From Zelonia costaricensis (lineage: Eukaryota > Euglenozoa > Kinetoplastea > Trypanosomatida > Trypanosomatidae), in assembly GCA_030849075.1 (NCBI GenBank), contig JASAOO010003486.1:1-64000 (forward strand): a DNA stretch of 64,000 nucleotides, read 5' to 3'. The notes under the pieces are model-generated. The model saw nothing but the letters and a program-made list of their open reading frames with translations. It had not been told where the DNA came from and made no database searches. The position numbers were made by a program, and so were the translations under genes. This document shows positions 10,904 to 21,153 of this stretch, in pieces (position 1 is the stretch's first letter; each line of letters opens with the position of its first letter).

Positions 10904-11674
10904 GGCTACTGGAGCGATAACGAGAGGAAGATGTTCGTGTGTGTGTGTGTGTGTAGGTGTGTTTGAGGGGCTGCGGAAATTCTGCAAACGTGCGTGGTAG
11001 GAATGTGAGTTCGGTAGCTCCGTGCAAAACGTGTGCAGTTTGCGTGAGAGAAAAAAAACTCGCAATCGAAGTTCAGTGGACGTGAGTTGTGCGACAGCGT
11101 CAGTAGTGTGCGCACCTTCGTGTAGAAGCACTATTGCCTTGCAGTGGTCGCTGACGCGACAGAGGAAAAACGCCGAGGAGAAAAGAGCGGGGAGTAGGTG
11201 ACGGGTGGCTGACACACGTGCCTTGACGGCTTGGCAGCTCTCTCTCTCTCTCTCGTCACGCTGCTCTCTCTGGCCTCCGACGAAAAGCGCGCTGCATGTT
11301 TGAACGCAAAAAAAAAAAAAAGGGTCGCCATAGTGTCCCGCGTCCTCCCCCGTGTTTGACAAGACGAGCGATGATGCACTCATAGCTTTGATGAAGTGCA
11401 TTTATGTGTGAACGCGGACTCGTGTTGCACCCGGTGCAAAGACCTTGTTTGATTGCTCTTCTCTTTCTTACACGGCGCCCTTAAACCTGTGCTGCCACAG
11501 TATCAGATCTGACTGGTGAAGGGGAGGAGGGGAAGAAAGAGGCCCGCCTCTGCATGCGCCAAGTGCGCCTCTCAGCAAATCCTTTTTCCTTTACTAGCAA
11601 CAAGAGCGATATGAGCAGACAGCCCACACCGCCGCAGCAGCAACAGCCATCCAAGGTTGGCATCCCCCGCCGTC
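10904..11674. other. intergenic spacer with microsatellites
   Basis: This spacer lies between the methyltransferase stop and the coiled-coil gene start. It holds a GT repeat (about 10936-10954), a CT repeat (11238-11254) and a 14-base A run (11308-11321). No gene is supported. Confidence 0.55.
11238..11254. repeat. (CT)n microsatellite
   Basis: A 17-base alternating C/T tract on the plus strand, within the spacer upstream of the coiled-coil gene. Confidence 0.85.
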
Positions 11675-12442
11675 CTACTTGAGTGCATACATCTTCACTG
11701 CAAAGAGGTCGGCCGGCCACTCGTCCTGAAACGCCTCCTTCACCACGCGCACGCCGCACTCCTTGAAGAGACGCTTGTAGTGCCTGTCGGACCGCGTCAA
11801 GCTGCTGTCCTCCTTGTCCACGAGGAAGCGGTCGCCATTCGCGCAGTTCTCCTTGAAGAAGATGTACCCCTGCGGGGTGAGTGCTTCCTGGCAATGGCCG
11901 AAGAACTTGACGAAGTCGTCATCGGTGAGGTAGATGGCGGTCCACTGGATTACAATCAGGTCGTACGTCTTGGGCGGCAGCTTTGCCGTCTCCATGGAAG
12001 CCAGGATGAAGTCCCCCACCGGCAGCCCGGCCAGCTCTTTCCTGGCCTCCTCCAGCATGTGCGGCACAGGCTCGAGCAGGTCCGTCGTCGCATACATCTT
12101 CGTCAGCAAGTTCTTCGCGATGCGACCGATGCCGGCGCCGCAGTCCAGCGCGCGAGTCGTGCCGCGGTCTGGCAAACTCTCGATGAAGTTACGCGAGCCC
12201 TTTATGTCAACGTCGTGGATGTGCTCCATGCCGCCAAGCACGCCGCTCACCGTCGCCGGCACGTTGCGCCAGTACTCCAGCGCCTTGCCGTACCAGCCCT
12301 TCTGCGGGTCGTAAAGGTCGCCCGTGAGCTCGGCACGCCACATCTCGTCCGCGGAGCGGTAGTTTTTCCCGTCGGTGTCGCCGCCGCTGATCGGCGGGGC
12401 CCGTTGCGGTGCCGCACCCGACGGTCCCGTCTTGCTGGACAT
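11675..12442 (-). CDS. NTMT1: N-terminal alpha-amine methyltransferase (NTMT1/DUF858 family)
   Basis: The 255-residue protein has the family's YWRNVPATVSGVLGG block (about 57-71), AdoMet motif I LDCGAGIGR (about 99-107) and the acidic LLEP after strand 2. Downstream is an FKENC block equivalent to the family's IKDN(V/C) segment. Known members methylate the alpha-amine of proteins exposing X-Pro-Lys after Met removal, such as RCC1 and some ribosomal proteins; the same activity is inferred here. It is slightly longer than human NTMT1 (223 residues) because of a Pro/Ala-rich N-terminal leader of about 25 residues. The ATG at 12442 (MSSKTG) is chosen because the open frame upstream encodes Thr/His repeats and Ser/Ala/Cys-rich strings with no homology. 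Confidence 0.85.
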   Translation of the reverse strand: MSSKTGPSGAAPQRAPPISGGDTDGKNYRSADEMWRAELTGDLYDPQKGWYGKALEYWRNVPATVSGVLGGMEHIHDVDIKGSRNFIESLPDRGTTRALDCGAGIGRIAKNLLTKMYATTDLLEPVPHMLEEARKELAGLPVGDFILASMETAKLPPKTYDLIVIQWTAIYLTDDDFVKFFGHCQEALTPQGYIFFKENCANGDRFLVDKEDSSLTRSDRHYKRLFKECGVRVVKEAFQDEWPADLFAVKMYALK

Positions 12443-13469
12443 TGACGCAGTGGTGCGAGCGACCGTGGCTGGTGTGGGGGAGATGAAAACAGAGGCAGGG
12501 GGCGCCTCGGACGAGCAGCTGCGCTGCTGCTGCTGCGTCGAGCACAGCCACCGGAGGGGCGGACGCAGTACTGCGACGCTGCGGCGGCACCACCGAACGG
12601 CAGACGTCGTGACGACGTGCGTGGGCGTCGTGAAGGTGTATGTATGTGTGTGTGTGCGCGCGAAAAGGGACGCCTCTGAAGACAGCGATCGCGCCCACTG
12701 TAAATCAGAGTCAACGAAGGCGTAGTGTTGTGAAAGAAGGGAAGCGCGATGGAGGAGGCCGACAAGAACCACTGCGCCGGCTGTTCACAGGCAGACACAC
12801 ACGTACGCGATATAGGGCAGACGCAACGTGCCTTCGCGTGAGTTCTTCTTCTGTTCCCACTTCTTGTGGTCGCGCCGCGCGAGATGGAGTGAAGAGAAGA
12901 GAAAAGGAGAGTTGGTGAGGGAGAGCAGGGGAAGAGTGAGCTGAGGACAGCGAGACACTACGCACATGAGTGGCAGCAGCTCAGCGTGAGCCACGCAGGT
13001 CAGCAGTCGAGAATGCGTACGCCTGTGCAAAGGCGCATCTCGGATTTGGCCGTCTCTTCCGCCTTCGCGCTCGCCGTGTCAGCGTCTAGCCAGAGGAATG
13101 AGAACGCGGCAGCCGAGCAGTTAACGATGCGGCCAGGGAGGCGAGAGGAAAGCGGTCACGAGGATGACAAGCATGCACTTGTTCATCACTCACACGACAG
13201 TGACAACATGAGGCAGAAACTGGAGGAAAAGAGGGCGGGCGTTTGTGGAGCAGACTGGGAAACAAAAAGGTGATACTGAAGCCGAGCTCCGTGCTGCAGC
13301 AGTCAGCGTCCTGTGTGCGCAAGACGGTAAAGCACAGAAAGGCATAGGAGCGCCTCCGAGTCTGCGACGTCGCTGCGAACACCAACCAAACGCTCCATCT
13401 CTAAAAATCTAGGGTGGACACCTAGCAGATTTGAAAGACCACGACAACCACCATCGCTCGCACGCGCCT
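12443..13469. other. intergenic spacer
   Basis: This spacer lies between the multi-pass membrane protein stop and the methyltransferase start on the minus strand. It has short GT-rich patches near 12640. No gene is seen. Confidence 0.55.
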
Positions 13470-14228
13470 TTACGCGAGGTAGTGCACGCCCAGCCGGCGC
13501 CGCTGTGAGGCGGGCGGCGCTTGGGTCGGAAAGAGAGGGCGAGGAAGGTTGGCCGGTAGTGATGGTACCCCCTGCTCGGCGTCACCTTCTTCATCAACGG
13601 CGTGGCCGCTGCGGCTGCTGTGTGGGGACCAGGCCCCGCCTGGATGCTGGGCGGTTGGGTGGTACGGATACCGGCCCGCGTTCATCGCCGCCGCCACGCG
13701 CGCGTCGTCAAAGCCAGGCACGCCGCCGTGCGCAGTCCATGCAGCGTACGCCGCGGGGGCCGGCATTGCCGCACGCATGTCCGTCAGCTCGCGCCTGCCA
13801 CCGGTCATGCCTGCATTGAAGTCCGCGTAGCGGAAGGGTGGCACATTGGGGCCGAGGCCAGCCATACCCCGGTCCCACGGCGCGTTGTACCGAGTCTCCG
13901 CAAAGAAGGAGGCGCTCTCGTTTGTGTCGTACACGAAGAGCCAGAAAGCGCACAAGAGGACGAAGATGCAGCCCGGCGCAATGGCGAAGACTAGGGCACC
14001 GGAGTGGCTGCCGTACGCGGCGCACAGCCACGGCACAGTGCCCCCCATGAAGAGAACAGACGGCGCAAAGGAGAACCAAAAGACGGAGAAGACAGCGACA
14101 GAGATGGATGGGTGCTTGTAGAACAGCTCGCCGCGATTGCCGACGATAAAGAAGAAGAAGCCACAGCAGAGCAGCGCTCCATACACGACGGAACTCACGA
14201 TGGCCACGTTTCGACCGTAGGTGTCCAT
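13470..14228 (-). CDS. small multi-pass membrane protein of unknown function
   Basis: The 252-residue protein has three strongly hydrophobic segments at about 8-30, 41-63 and 77-100. After these comes a hydrophilic tail of about 150 residues rich in Pro, Gly, Ala and His, with an acidic patch near 210. No family is recognised. The most likely topology is three passes with a long disordered tail on one side. The ATG at 14228 (MDTYGR) was preferred. The next upstream in-frame stretch, to about 14411, reads a Pro/Leu-rich string from a C/T-rich tract containing eight consecutive G on the plus strand, which is more likely leader and splice-acceptor sequence. Choosing the longer form would add a hydrophobic Pro/Ser-rich extension. 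Confidence 0.7.
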   Translation of the reverse strand: MDTYGRNVAIVSSVVYGALLCCGFFFFIVGNRGELFYKHPSISVAVFSVFWFSFAPSVLFMGGTVPWLCAAYGSHSGALVFAIAPGCIFVLLCAFWLFVYDTNESASFFAETRYNAPWDRGMAGLGPNVPPFRYADFNAGMTGGRRELTDMRAAMPAPAAYAAWTAHGGVPGFDDARVAAAMNAGRYPYHPTAQHPGGAWSPHSSRSGHAVDEEGDAEQGVPSLPANLPRPLFPTQAPPASQRRRLGVHYLA

Positions 14229-15217
14229 TGCCCGTCCAACAGGATTGGGAAGGGGGCAGGAGGCTGCGGTAGCGGTTGGTGACGGCACCACGAGTGCAAG
14301 GGGAGAGAGGGGGGGGGGCGGCGGAAGAGGCGCGGCTGCGCAAGGTGAGGAGAGGAGCAGAAACTGACCCGCGAGTGTCGAGGGGGAAGAAGAAGCCGAG
14401 TCGATCGGCAAAGACGTGAGCCTGTGTAGTCGTGAGACGCAGCGGTGAATGGCGAGCCAGGGAGGTGCGACAGAAGCAAGCGAGAAAGGAGTGGGCGGGC
14501 GATGATACGAGAAGGAGAGTCGACGTGTGCGTGTTGTCTGCTATTCTGTTGTTGTTGGGAGTGGCGAAGGTGACGCCTTGTTCCGTGCCGCTGCTTCTCC
14601 GTGCTTGACCGACTCTCCCGTGACGCGTGCCGTGCAAAGGGGTGCACCGGCGAACAGCGTTGGGGAGAAGGTGGAAGCTTGGGACTCTCGTCGAGGGAGC
14701 AGGTGGGAAAGCGCCCAGCATTCGAACCCGTACAACAGCCTAGGCGGCATGACTGTGGGGAAGATGAGAGGGGTCCGTGGACTCGTCGGCGGCGGCAGCG
14801 CCATCGACCTCCCCCACACCCAGTGCACAAGCACACGTGGAGGTATGCCCGCGGAGACGCGCTCCCTCCGCCTCCCTTTTCGAGGGTCGATGTCAACTAC
14901 ATTTTTTTTTTGCTTCTCCTTGCGTTATCTTACGGCTTCTCGATCCAGCCTCCGTCGACGTCGCCCGCGGCACGCAGAAAGCACGCAGCTAGCCCACGAA
15001 CCTGGCGAGTCTCAGAAAGAGGGCGTCACCTGCGCCGCCCTCCTAAGAGCAGCGAGAGAAGTGGCAAGGCTGTTCAACCACAAAACACCGCACACCAAAG
15101 GAGAAGGAGGGGGACGTTACAGGCAGCGAGCCGCCCGTGTCACACGAAGGCGGCAAACTCGCGGCACGTACCCGTGCACCATGGCGGGCAAAGGAAGAGG
15201 AGGAGAGTGCCAGATCC
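14229..15217. other. intergenic spacer
   Basis: This spacer lies between the EMC7-like gene stop and the multi-pass protein start. It contains an eight-base G run near 14312 and a T run near 14903. Overlapping frames on both strands look non-coding. Confidence 0.5.
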
Positions 15218-15784
15218 CTACATGCCCATCATCACGCGCCGTGGCTTGGGCGGCTTGAGAGTCGGCATGTCGAGCATGCCCACGATACGGTGACGGCCGG
15301 ACCACGCGGCCAGGAGCGCGGTGAGAGCGAAGACGGCGGACGCAATGCTGCTGCCGGCTGCGGCAGCAGGTGACTTGGCGCCAGCAGCCTCTGCCTTGCT
15401 CGTCGTCGCAATTGTGAGCTGAACCCCCGCAGTGGAGCTGGTGGTGCTGACGGCGCTCTTCAGGACAGACGCCGCAGTGTCTAACTGGAAGAGGTGGTCA
15501 GGCAGGTCCACGGTGGCCTCAACAGATACCGCCGAGGCGGCTATGTTGGCAAAGCTAAAGGCGCGCGTCGCATCGAGGGGGGCACTGCGCACGACAACAC
15601 CGGTCTTGTCGTCCACCACGCGCATCACGACGTACTGCGCAACATCGCGACGCACCTCCACGCGTCCTGCGACGGAGAGCAGATCAGAGGTGGCCGCGGC
15701 GGCGGTATAGGCGAGGACAGCGAGGCCGCAGAAGAGGCACAGCGCCACCATGGCAGCGGTTCGGAGTCGATAAGTAGCCGCCAT
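15218..15784 (-). CDS. type I membrane protein, possible EMC subunit 7-like
   Basis: The 188-residue protein has an apparent signal peptide (about 1-32: hydrophobic core MVALCLFCGLAVLAY, then small residues). A beta-rich lumenal domain (about 35-115) contains SVAGRVEV and FSFANI. After an Ala/Ser/Thr linker comes one membrane segment (about 143-163) and a short basic cytosolic tail. This order (signal, small beta-sandwich, one membrane pass, short tail) is that of EMC7 in the ER membrane complex, which inserts and helps fold membrane proteins. The beta domain also recalls NOMO-type repeats, so a different ER protein with the same fold cannot be excluded. The first true ATG is at 15784; a longer reading begins only at TTG. 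Confidence 0.55.
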   Translation of the reverse strand: MAATYRLRTAAMVALCLFCGLAVLAYTAAAATSDLLSVAGRVEVRRDVAQYVVMRVVDDKTGVVVRSAPLDATRAFSFANIAASAVSVEATVDLPDHLFQLDTAASVLKSAVSTTSSTAGVQLTIATTSKAEAAGAKSPAAAAGSSIASAVFALTALLAAWSGRHRIVGMLDMPTLKPPKPRRVMMGM

Positions 15785-17564
15785 AAACAACGGCTTCACA
15801 AAAACGCGAGTTGCCAAATCTGCTGCTGAATGTGGTTGCAGGTGCGCGGGACAGCAGCCGCGCGATTGACGAGAGCAGAAAAGCCGATGAAGCGCAGAGA
15901 AGCGGAGCGGGTAGAGGCAGAAAGTGAAGCGTCAGACCAATAGTGCGCTTGTTTGGCTGTTGTTGTTTTTTTTGTCTTTTCCCACCCGCCGATGCGTGTG
16001 CCATGCTGCCGCAGGGACCGTCGAGAGAGACGCGCAGGAAAAGAGGGGGGAAGCAGTGGAAGCGAGGCCACACACACACTCACGATGGTGCCTAGCCGCG
16101 TATCTGTGCTGCCGACGTAGCAAACCGCCCCTCTTTTTTTTTTCTCCCGCCACCCGCACCATCGTCATCTCAATTGCCCATCGCTGCGCCGAGGCAAGGC
16201 GATGGTGGATCTCTCATCACTTCGGCACACCGCGTGCGCAGCTGTAGGGCTATGGCCTCCCGTCACTAACGCCACTGGAACTAAGCTGGTAGAGGAGCTG
16301 AGGTGCCCGTGCATCTGGCGGACCTTAGACCTGGTGATGCTGATCCTCCTTTGCGCTTCAGTGGTTTTGGTTTTTTTTCTTTGGTTTTCCTCGTCATGTT
16401 TGCGCGGAGTGACGATGCCCAGAACCTGAGCGACATTCAGGTGCCAAGGTGACGAAGCAAAAGGAGGATGCGAACGGCGGAACAGGCCAAGGGATGCGCA
16501 CCACACATCAGCGCGCGCGCGCAAACATGTACACGACACAAATAAAGGTCTCGGCACAGCACATCAAGATGCCACCACAAAGATAAAACACACAGGAAGA
16601 GAGGGAGACACGGAGACGGAAACAGAGTGCAACGGAAGAAAAGGACCATTCCACTGACACGACGCACAGGATAGCACCAGACCAGCGTTGTCGCTGTACC
16701 CTCCACTAGGCTCCCTGCTAGCGCTCTCGCTCCTGACTGTTCACCCCACCCCACCCCCCTTCCCTCACAGACGCACACAAACACACGCAACGGACACTCC
16801 TCCGTCATTTCTCATCCGTTGTCGTCATGCCCTGCCGTGTCAGAGCCGCGCCCCGCTTGCACAGGTCCGTAACCACCCCCCATCGCACATGAAAACCGCG
16901 CAAGGGCGGCTCAGTCGCCGCTAGGAGAGAGAAGAGTCGAGGGAAGGCGAACGCGCTCGAGAGTCACGACACCAAGAGGGAAGGAGGAGTGAGAGAAGAT
17001 CGAGAGCAGAGCTGCACGAGCGCAGGCCGCAAGGAGAAGGAGGAGGAACACACAAACAGGCGAGCGCTTCTCATACTTCGCCACACACACACACGCACAT
17101 ACACAGAGAGAAAGAAAGAAACTCGCACGCACACGGGCGGCGGGGAAGCGGAGCAAACGCAGAAAAAAAAAGGAGAAGCGGGGAGGAATGCACGAAGTGC
17201 ACTGCGAACGCACAAAAGGCGGAAGCAGGAGTGTGGGCGACGTACTGGAAGGGAGGCAACAGAAAAGCGACGCACAAGAGGAGGCAGAGGAGCACGATAA
17301 CGGGGAGAATGACGTCGAGAGAAAGCGACTCCACGCCCAAGCAGGCGATGCGGGGGTGGGGGGGGGACGTGGAGGAGAACGGGAGAGGGAGATAGGGACG
17401 GCAGAGTTAATCGAAGACCGCAGCAACGTACAGTGCGCCGAGCACGCGCAGACACGCACAGGTACCACACAAAGAGAAAAAACAACAACACTCAACACAA
17501 ACGAAGAGAAGGACTGGGGTATCAAAAGGTCAAGTTGGCAAATGCGCACAAATCAAAGAACCCT

Positions 17565-17599
17565 CACACACACACACACACACACGCACACACACACGC
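17565..17599. repeat. (CA)n microsatellite, interrupted
   Basis: A CA repeat with single-base interruptions (CG) on the plus strand, inside the long spacer downstream of the AKT-like kinase. Confidence 0.85.
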
Positions 17600-18147
17600 A
17601 AAACAAACGCACACGAGAGAATGCGGGGGTGCGGAGAAAAGACACAGGCGAAGGACTACACGAGGAGAAAGAGGTGGGGACGGTGAACAGGAATGGCGCA
17701 ACACGCGACACGTCACGAAAAGCGGGAGAAGAGTGGAGAGAAAAGCAGAGTGCAGATGCAACGTGGAAGTGGGAAAGCCCCATTACCTGGGTGCGATGCA
17801 GAGGAGGTGTGGAAAGGACGACAAAGGCGGATCGGGTGAATGGAACACGCATACACACAAGCGCACATCCACACAGAGGACAGTGTGAGGCGGCGCCGAT
17901 GTGGCGTGTTGGAGGATGCACCAGCCGCACATCTGCCGTGTGAGACGGAGGAGAGAACACACACACACGACGCAAGAAATGCGACACTTATCACCGGCAG
18001 GAAGCCCAGCGCAAAAACAAAGAAGCACCACGCGGGCCCTGCGACTGACGTGTTATCAGATCGGTGGACGCATGTGTGTGTGTGGTGATGGTCAATTGAG
18101 CTGTCTCCTCTTTTCCCCTTCTCGCAGTTGCACTACTCGGCTGGGTC

Positions 18148-18164
18148 GGGGGGGGGGGGGGGGG
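18148..18164. repeat. 17-base G homopolymer
   Basis: Seventeen consecutive G on the plus strand. It would be a C run in the minus-strand transcript. Confidence 0.9.
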
Positions 18165-19522
18165 ACGCGGCCCGCTGCAGCACAGATGAAAGGAAAAGCC
18201 GGACGCAAGCGTCATCAAAAATCTGTAGAGAAGCACGCACATAGAGAAAATGAATGCGCCAACGCACACATACACACAGGCCGCGAGCTCAAACGAGGGT
18301 GGGGAGGGCACAGTGTTGCGCAGAAACGAGGGGAGACGCAGGAAAATGTAGGCAGTGTGGAAAGAGGGGGGTCGATGACAGGAAAGCGCGCGGCGGCAAA
18401 ACGTAAGAGGCAAAAACACGAAAGAATGTCTACGCTCTTCCAAAAGTAGTCTGACGGATTTGAGGGCAGGCCTGCGGCGTCCATTGCAAGCGGCGGCCTT
18501 TGTCGTAGGGCAGGCGAAAACCTGTCATGCACTCTCAGGCACGGCCGTGCCGGTGTTGCTCAGCGACCCGCCGCGACGCAACTTGCCTGCCCCGAACCCC
18601 CTCCCTCCGCTGCCTCGCAAGTCTCCACGTCACTCGTGCGTCTTCCTCGATGCTGTTCAAGAGGTGAGACTTCCTGCATGAGCAGCGATGCAGAGCACGG
18701 CTCTCTGTCTGGCACGCACACACGCAATCACACCGATGGAGGTTGGCACTCACGGCCTCCTGGCAGACAGCCACAGGTTGCTGTTCTCTCACTGACCTTC
18801 GACGTTCCGCCTCCACCGCGGCTCGTTTGTTTCGCACAAAGGGCTGAAAAGACGGAGCGCCGCCCCTACCCTCCCCCTTTCCGGACCCTGAGGCTCTTCG
18901 AGGACTGCATAGAGGTGGCGCATCACGACAAGAAAGTCAACAGGGTACGCACCAAGAAAAGAAAGGCTGACAGATAACGGCAAAGCGGGAAAAGGCCGAA
19001 AGTGGGGCAGAGTAAATGCGTGTGGTGCAAGCATTGTCGAATTCGTCCGCGCAGCAGCAACGAGAGAAGAGCTCTGGCACGCGCTCGGAGCCGCGGCACC
19101 TGATGCGCTGGCAAGAGTTGTCTCCTGCGGCGGCATGTAGAGTTTTGACTGGGAAGAGGGGAGAAAGCGAGGCGCCAAAAACACGCGGAAGAGGTAAAAA
19201 CAAACCTGCCAGAAGACCAACAGCGGCACTAGAGCATCTAGAGAGGGAGAACAAAACAGAAGAAACGAAGGCGCACAGCTGCAAAGCACGAGGTGTGACG
19301 CCGTTGGAACATGCACCCGGGCCTCTCAAGGAGCCGACACGTCCAGCCAAAAAAAGGGAGAGCACAGCTCAAGGTCGACGACACGATGCAACGCGCTACA
19401 GAGTCGCCGTCGAGTCCCTCCCTACCACACACACACACACCACATCCTCAGTGCGTGCGGGCCTACGTGGGAGCAGAGCAGGATTAGGTTGCGATCGCAA
19501 CGGCCGCCCTCCCCCACATTCC

Positions 19523-19542
19523 CACACACACACACACACACA
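19523..19542. repeat. (CA)n microsatellite
   Basis: A CA repeat about 75 bases downstream of the stop codon of the AKT-like kinase. Confidence 0.85.
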
Positions 19543-19617
19543 ACACTCGCATCCTATCCCCCCAAGCACTCACATACACACGCACGGGAACCGTCGTGGT
19601 GCGTGCGTTGGTCGCGG

Positions 19618-21153
19618 CTACTTGCTCGAGGCCTCTGTAAGGTCGCCGCCTGTCGGCGGCCGCGGGGCAGCAGGCGGCGCCGCGTTTGACGCCACGCTCA
19701 GATCCTCTCTCTTGACCAAGTGGGCAGCGGGTGGTCGCGCAGGTGGGGCCGGAACAGCGGCACTGGACACCTTGCCGGCGCCAGCGTTGGCGGGCGAGGC
19801 CGCGTCGCCGCTGCTGCGCGACTCCCGTTTAGACAGCCGCTGGCGGCGTGGTGGTTCATCGGCTGTGACGGGGGAGTGCTGTGGCGTCCTTTCCTGCTCC
19901 GAGACGTCGCGGTCGTACGTGTAGCCGGCAAGGGTGACAACCGCCTGTGACGGCGACTCGCTCTGCGTGATCACCTCGCTCGTGAACTCGCGCGAGAAGT
20001 TGTGCGACGGATCGGGGTCGGGGGTGATGGGGGCCTTGAGTTTGCGCTGCAGGAGGAGGTCAAAGTCAAGACCGGCGAAGCACTTGTGCGCCTTGAAGGC
20101 TTCTAGTGTCTGCATCCGCTTCTCAGAGCTCTTGTTGAGCAGACAGCGAATCAGGTCCTTCGTGTCCTCGGAGATGCTGACGTGGTCCGGGAACGTGACC
20201 TCCTCGGAGAGGATCTTGATTTGCATCTGCATCGGGTTTTCGTCGAAGAAGGGCAGGTCGTTGAAGAGCATCTCGCACATCATCAGACCCAGCGACCACC
20301 AGTCTACGGCCTTCCCGTGCGGAATGCCCTTGAGCAGTTCTGGTGCGAGGTACTCGTTGGTGCCGCAGTACGTGCTCGCCGTTGCCTCGTAGACGTTGGC
20401 CTTTGCAAGTCCGAAGTCCGTGAGGCAGGCGTGCCCGTCGCTGTCGAAGACGACGTTCTCCGGCTTCAGGTCTCGGTAGATGATGTTGCGGCTGTGTAGG
20501 TAGCCAAGCGCGAGGGCCACCTCCGCGGCGTAGAACTTGACCACCTCCTCCTCAAGCGGTGCGTGGTGCTCGATGTAGGTGAAGAGCTCGCCGCCGGCCA
20601 GGAGGTCTAGAATCATGTACAGGTTGCCCTCCTCCTGAAAGGAGTAGTGGAGGTGGACGATGAAGGGGTGATCGATCTCCGCGAGAATGATGCGCTCTGC
20701 AAACGGCGCCTTGATCTCGGCCATGCGCATCTTCTCCGCACTCATCTCCTTCATCGCGTACCGCCTGCCGGTGTCTTTCTTCACCACCATGAACACCTTG
20801 CCGTACGAGCCCCTGCCGAGAACGATTTTCTTCTCGAAGTCTCGCAGCGACACCTTCTCCGACACGGAAAGGTTCGCGTTGTAGTGGCGCAGCGTGTCCA
20901 TCCACTCCTCCTTGCGCGCCTCGCTCTCGGCCTGGAAGTAGATGGCCGACCTCTTCTCCGGCTGCACCGACCACGTGCACGGCTCCGACACGGTGCAGAG
21001 CGTTGCGCACTTGAGGTCCAGCTCCTTGACTGCGGCGGCGCCGGACTCCCTCTCCTCCTTGGTTGCCCAAAAGCAGAGCCTGCTGTCGGCGACCTCGACG
21101 TAGCGCGTCTCCCAGCTTCCGTCGCGCAGCAAGACCTTCAGGTAGCCGCTCAT
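19618..21153 (-). CDS. AKT/RAC-like AGC serine/threonine kinase with PH domain
   Basis: The 511-residue protein has an N-terminal PH domain (about 1-93) with a basic K6...R17 pair at the position of phosphoinositide-binding residues. An AGC kinase domain (about 106-360) follows. It has all the key motifs: GRGSYGKV (113-120), catalytic Lys 135, YRDLKPEN (226-233), DFG (246-248), and the activation loop TYCGTNEYLAPE, whose Thr 261 corresponds to AKT Thr308. A C-terminal LAGYTY (408-413) sits where AKT kinases have the hydrophobic motif FxxF(S/T)Y. This is the PKB/AKT/RAC layout, so control by phosphoinositides and PDK1-like phosphorylation is inferred. About 95 disordered residues follow the hydrophobic motif, which is unusual for AKT. 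The ATG at 21153 (MSGYL) starts right at the PH domain; a longer frame adds 25 unrelated residues. Confidence 0.9.
   Translation of the reverse strand: MSGYLKVLLRDGSWETRYVEVADSRLCFWATKEERESGAAAVKELDLKCATLCTVSEPCTWSVQPEKRSAIYFQAESEARKEEWMDTLRHYNANLSVSEKVSLRDFEKKIVLGRGSYGKVFMVVKKDTGRRYAMKEMSAEKMRMAEIKAPFAERIILAEIDHPFIVHLHYSFQEEGNLYMILDLLAGGELFTYIEHHAPLEEEVVKFYAAEVALALGYLHSRNIIYRDLKPENVVFDSDGHACLTDFGLAKANVYEATASTYCGTNEYLAPELLKGIPHGKAVDWWSLGLMMCEMLFNDLPFFDENPMQMQIKILSEEVTFPDHVSISEDTKDLIRCLLNKSSEKRMQTLEAFKAHKCFAGLDFDLLLQRKLKAPITPDPDPSHNFSREFTSEVITQSESPSQAVVTLAGYTYDRDVSEQERTPQHSPVTADEPPRRQRLSKRESRSSGDAASPANAGAGKVSSAAVPAPPARPPAAHLVKREDLSVASNAAPPAAPRPPTGGDLTEASSK

Larger units (their letters stand above)
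15785..19617. other. 3.8-kb gene-free spacer downstream of the AKT-like kinase
   Basis: This is the second-longest gene-free stretch in the window. The plus strand is mostly purine- and CA-rich (16.9-18.4 kb), so the minus-strand transcript would be pyrimidine-rich. It includes a CA repeat (17565-17599), a 17-base G run (18148-18164) and CA repeats near 19426 and 19523. The longest minus frame (16911-17549) is a Ser/Leu/Phe/Pro-rich translation of polypyrimidine. No gene is supported; an unusually long 3' UTR of the kinase mRNA is the simplest reading. Confidence 0.55.

Noticed and set aside
16911..17549. A 212-codon minus-strand frame in the spacer after the AKT-like kinase
   Set aside because: The product is Ser/Leu/Phe/Pro/Cys-rich from translated polypyrimidine and CA repeats, and has the composition of UTR.
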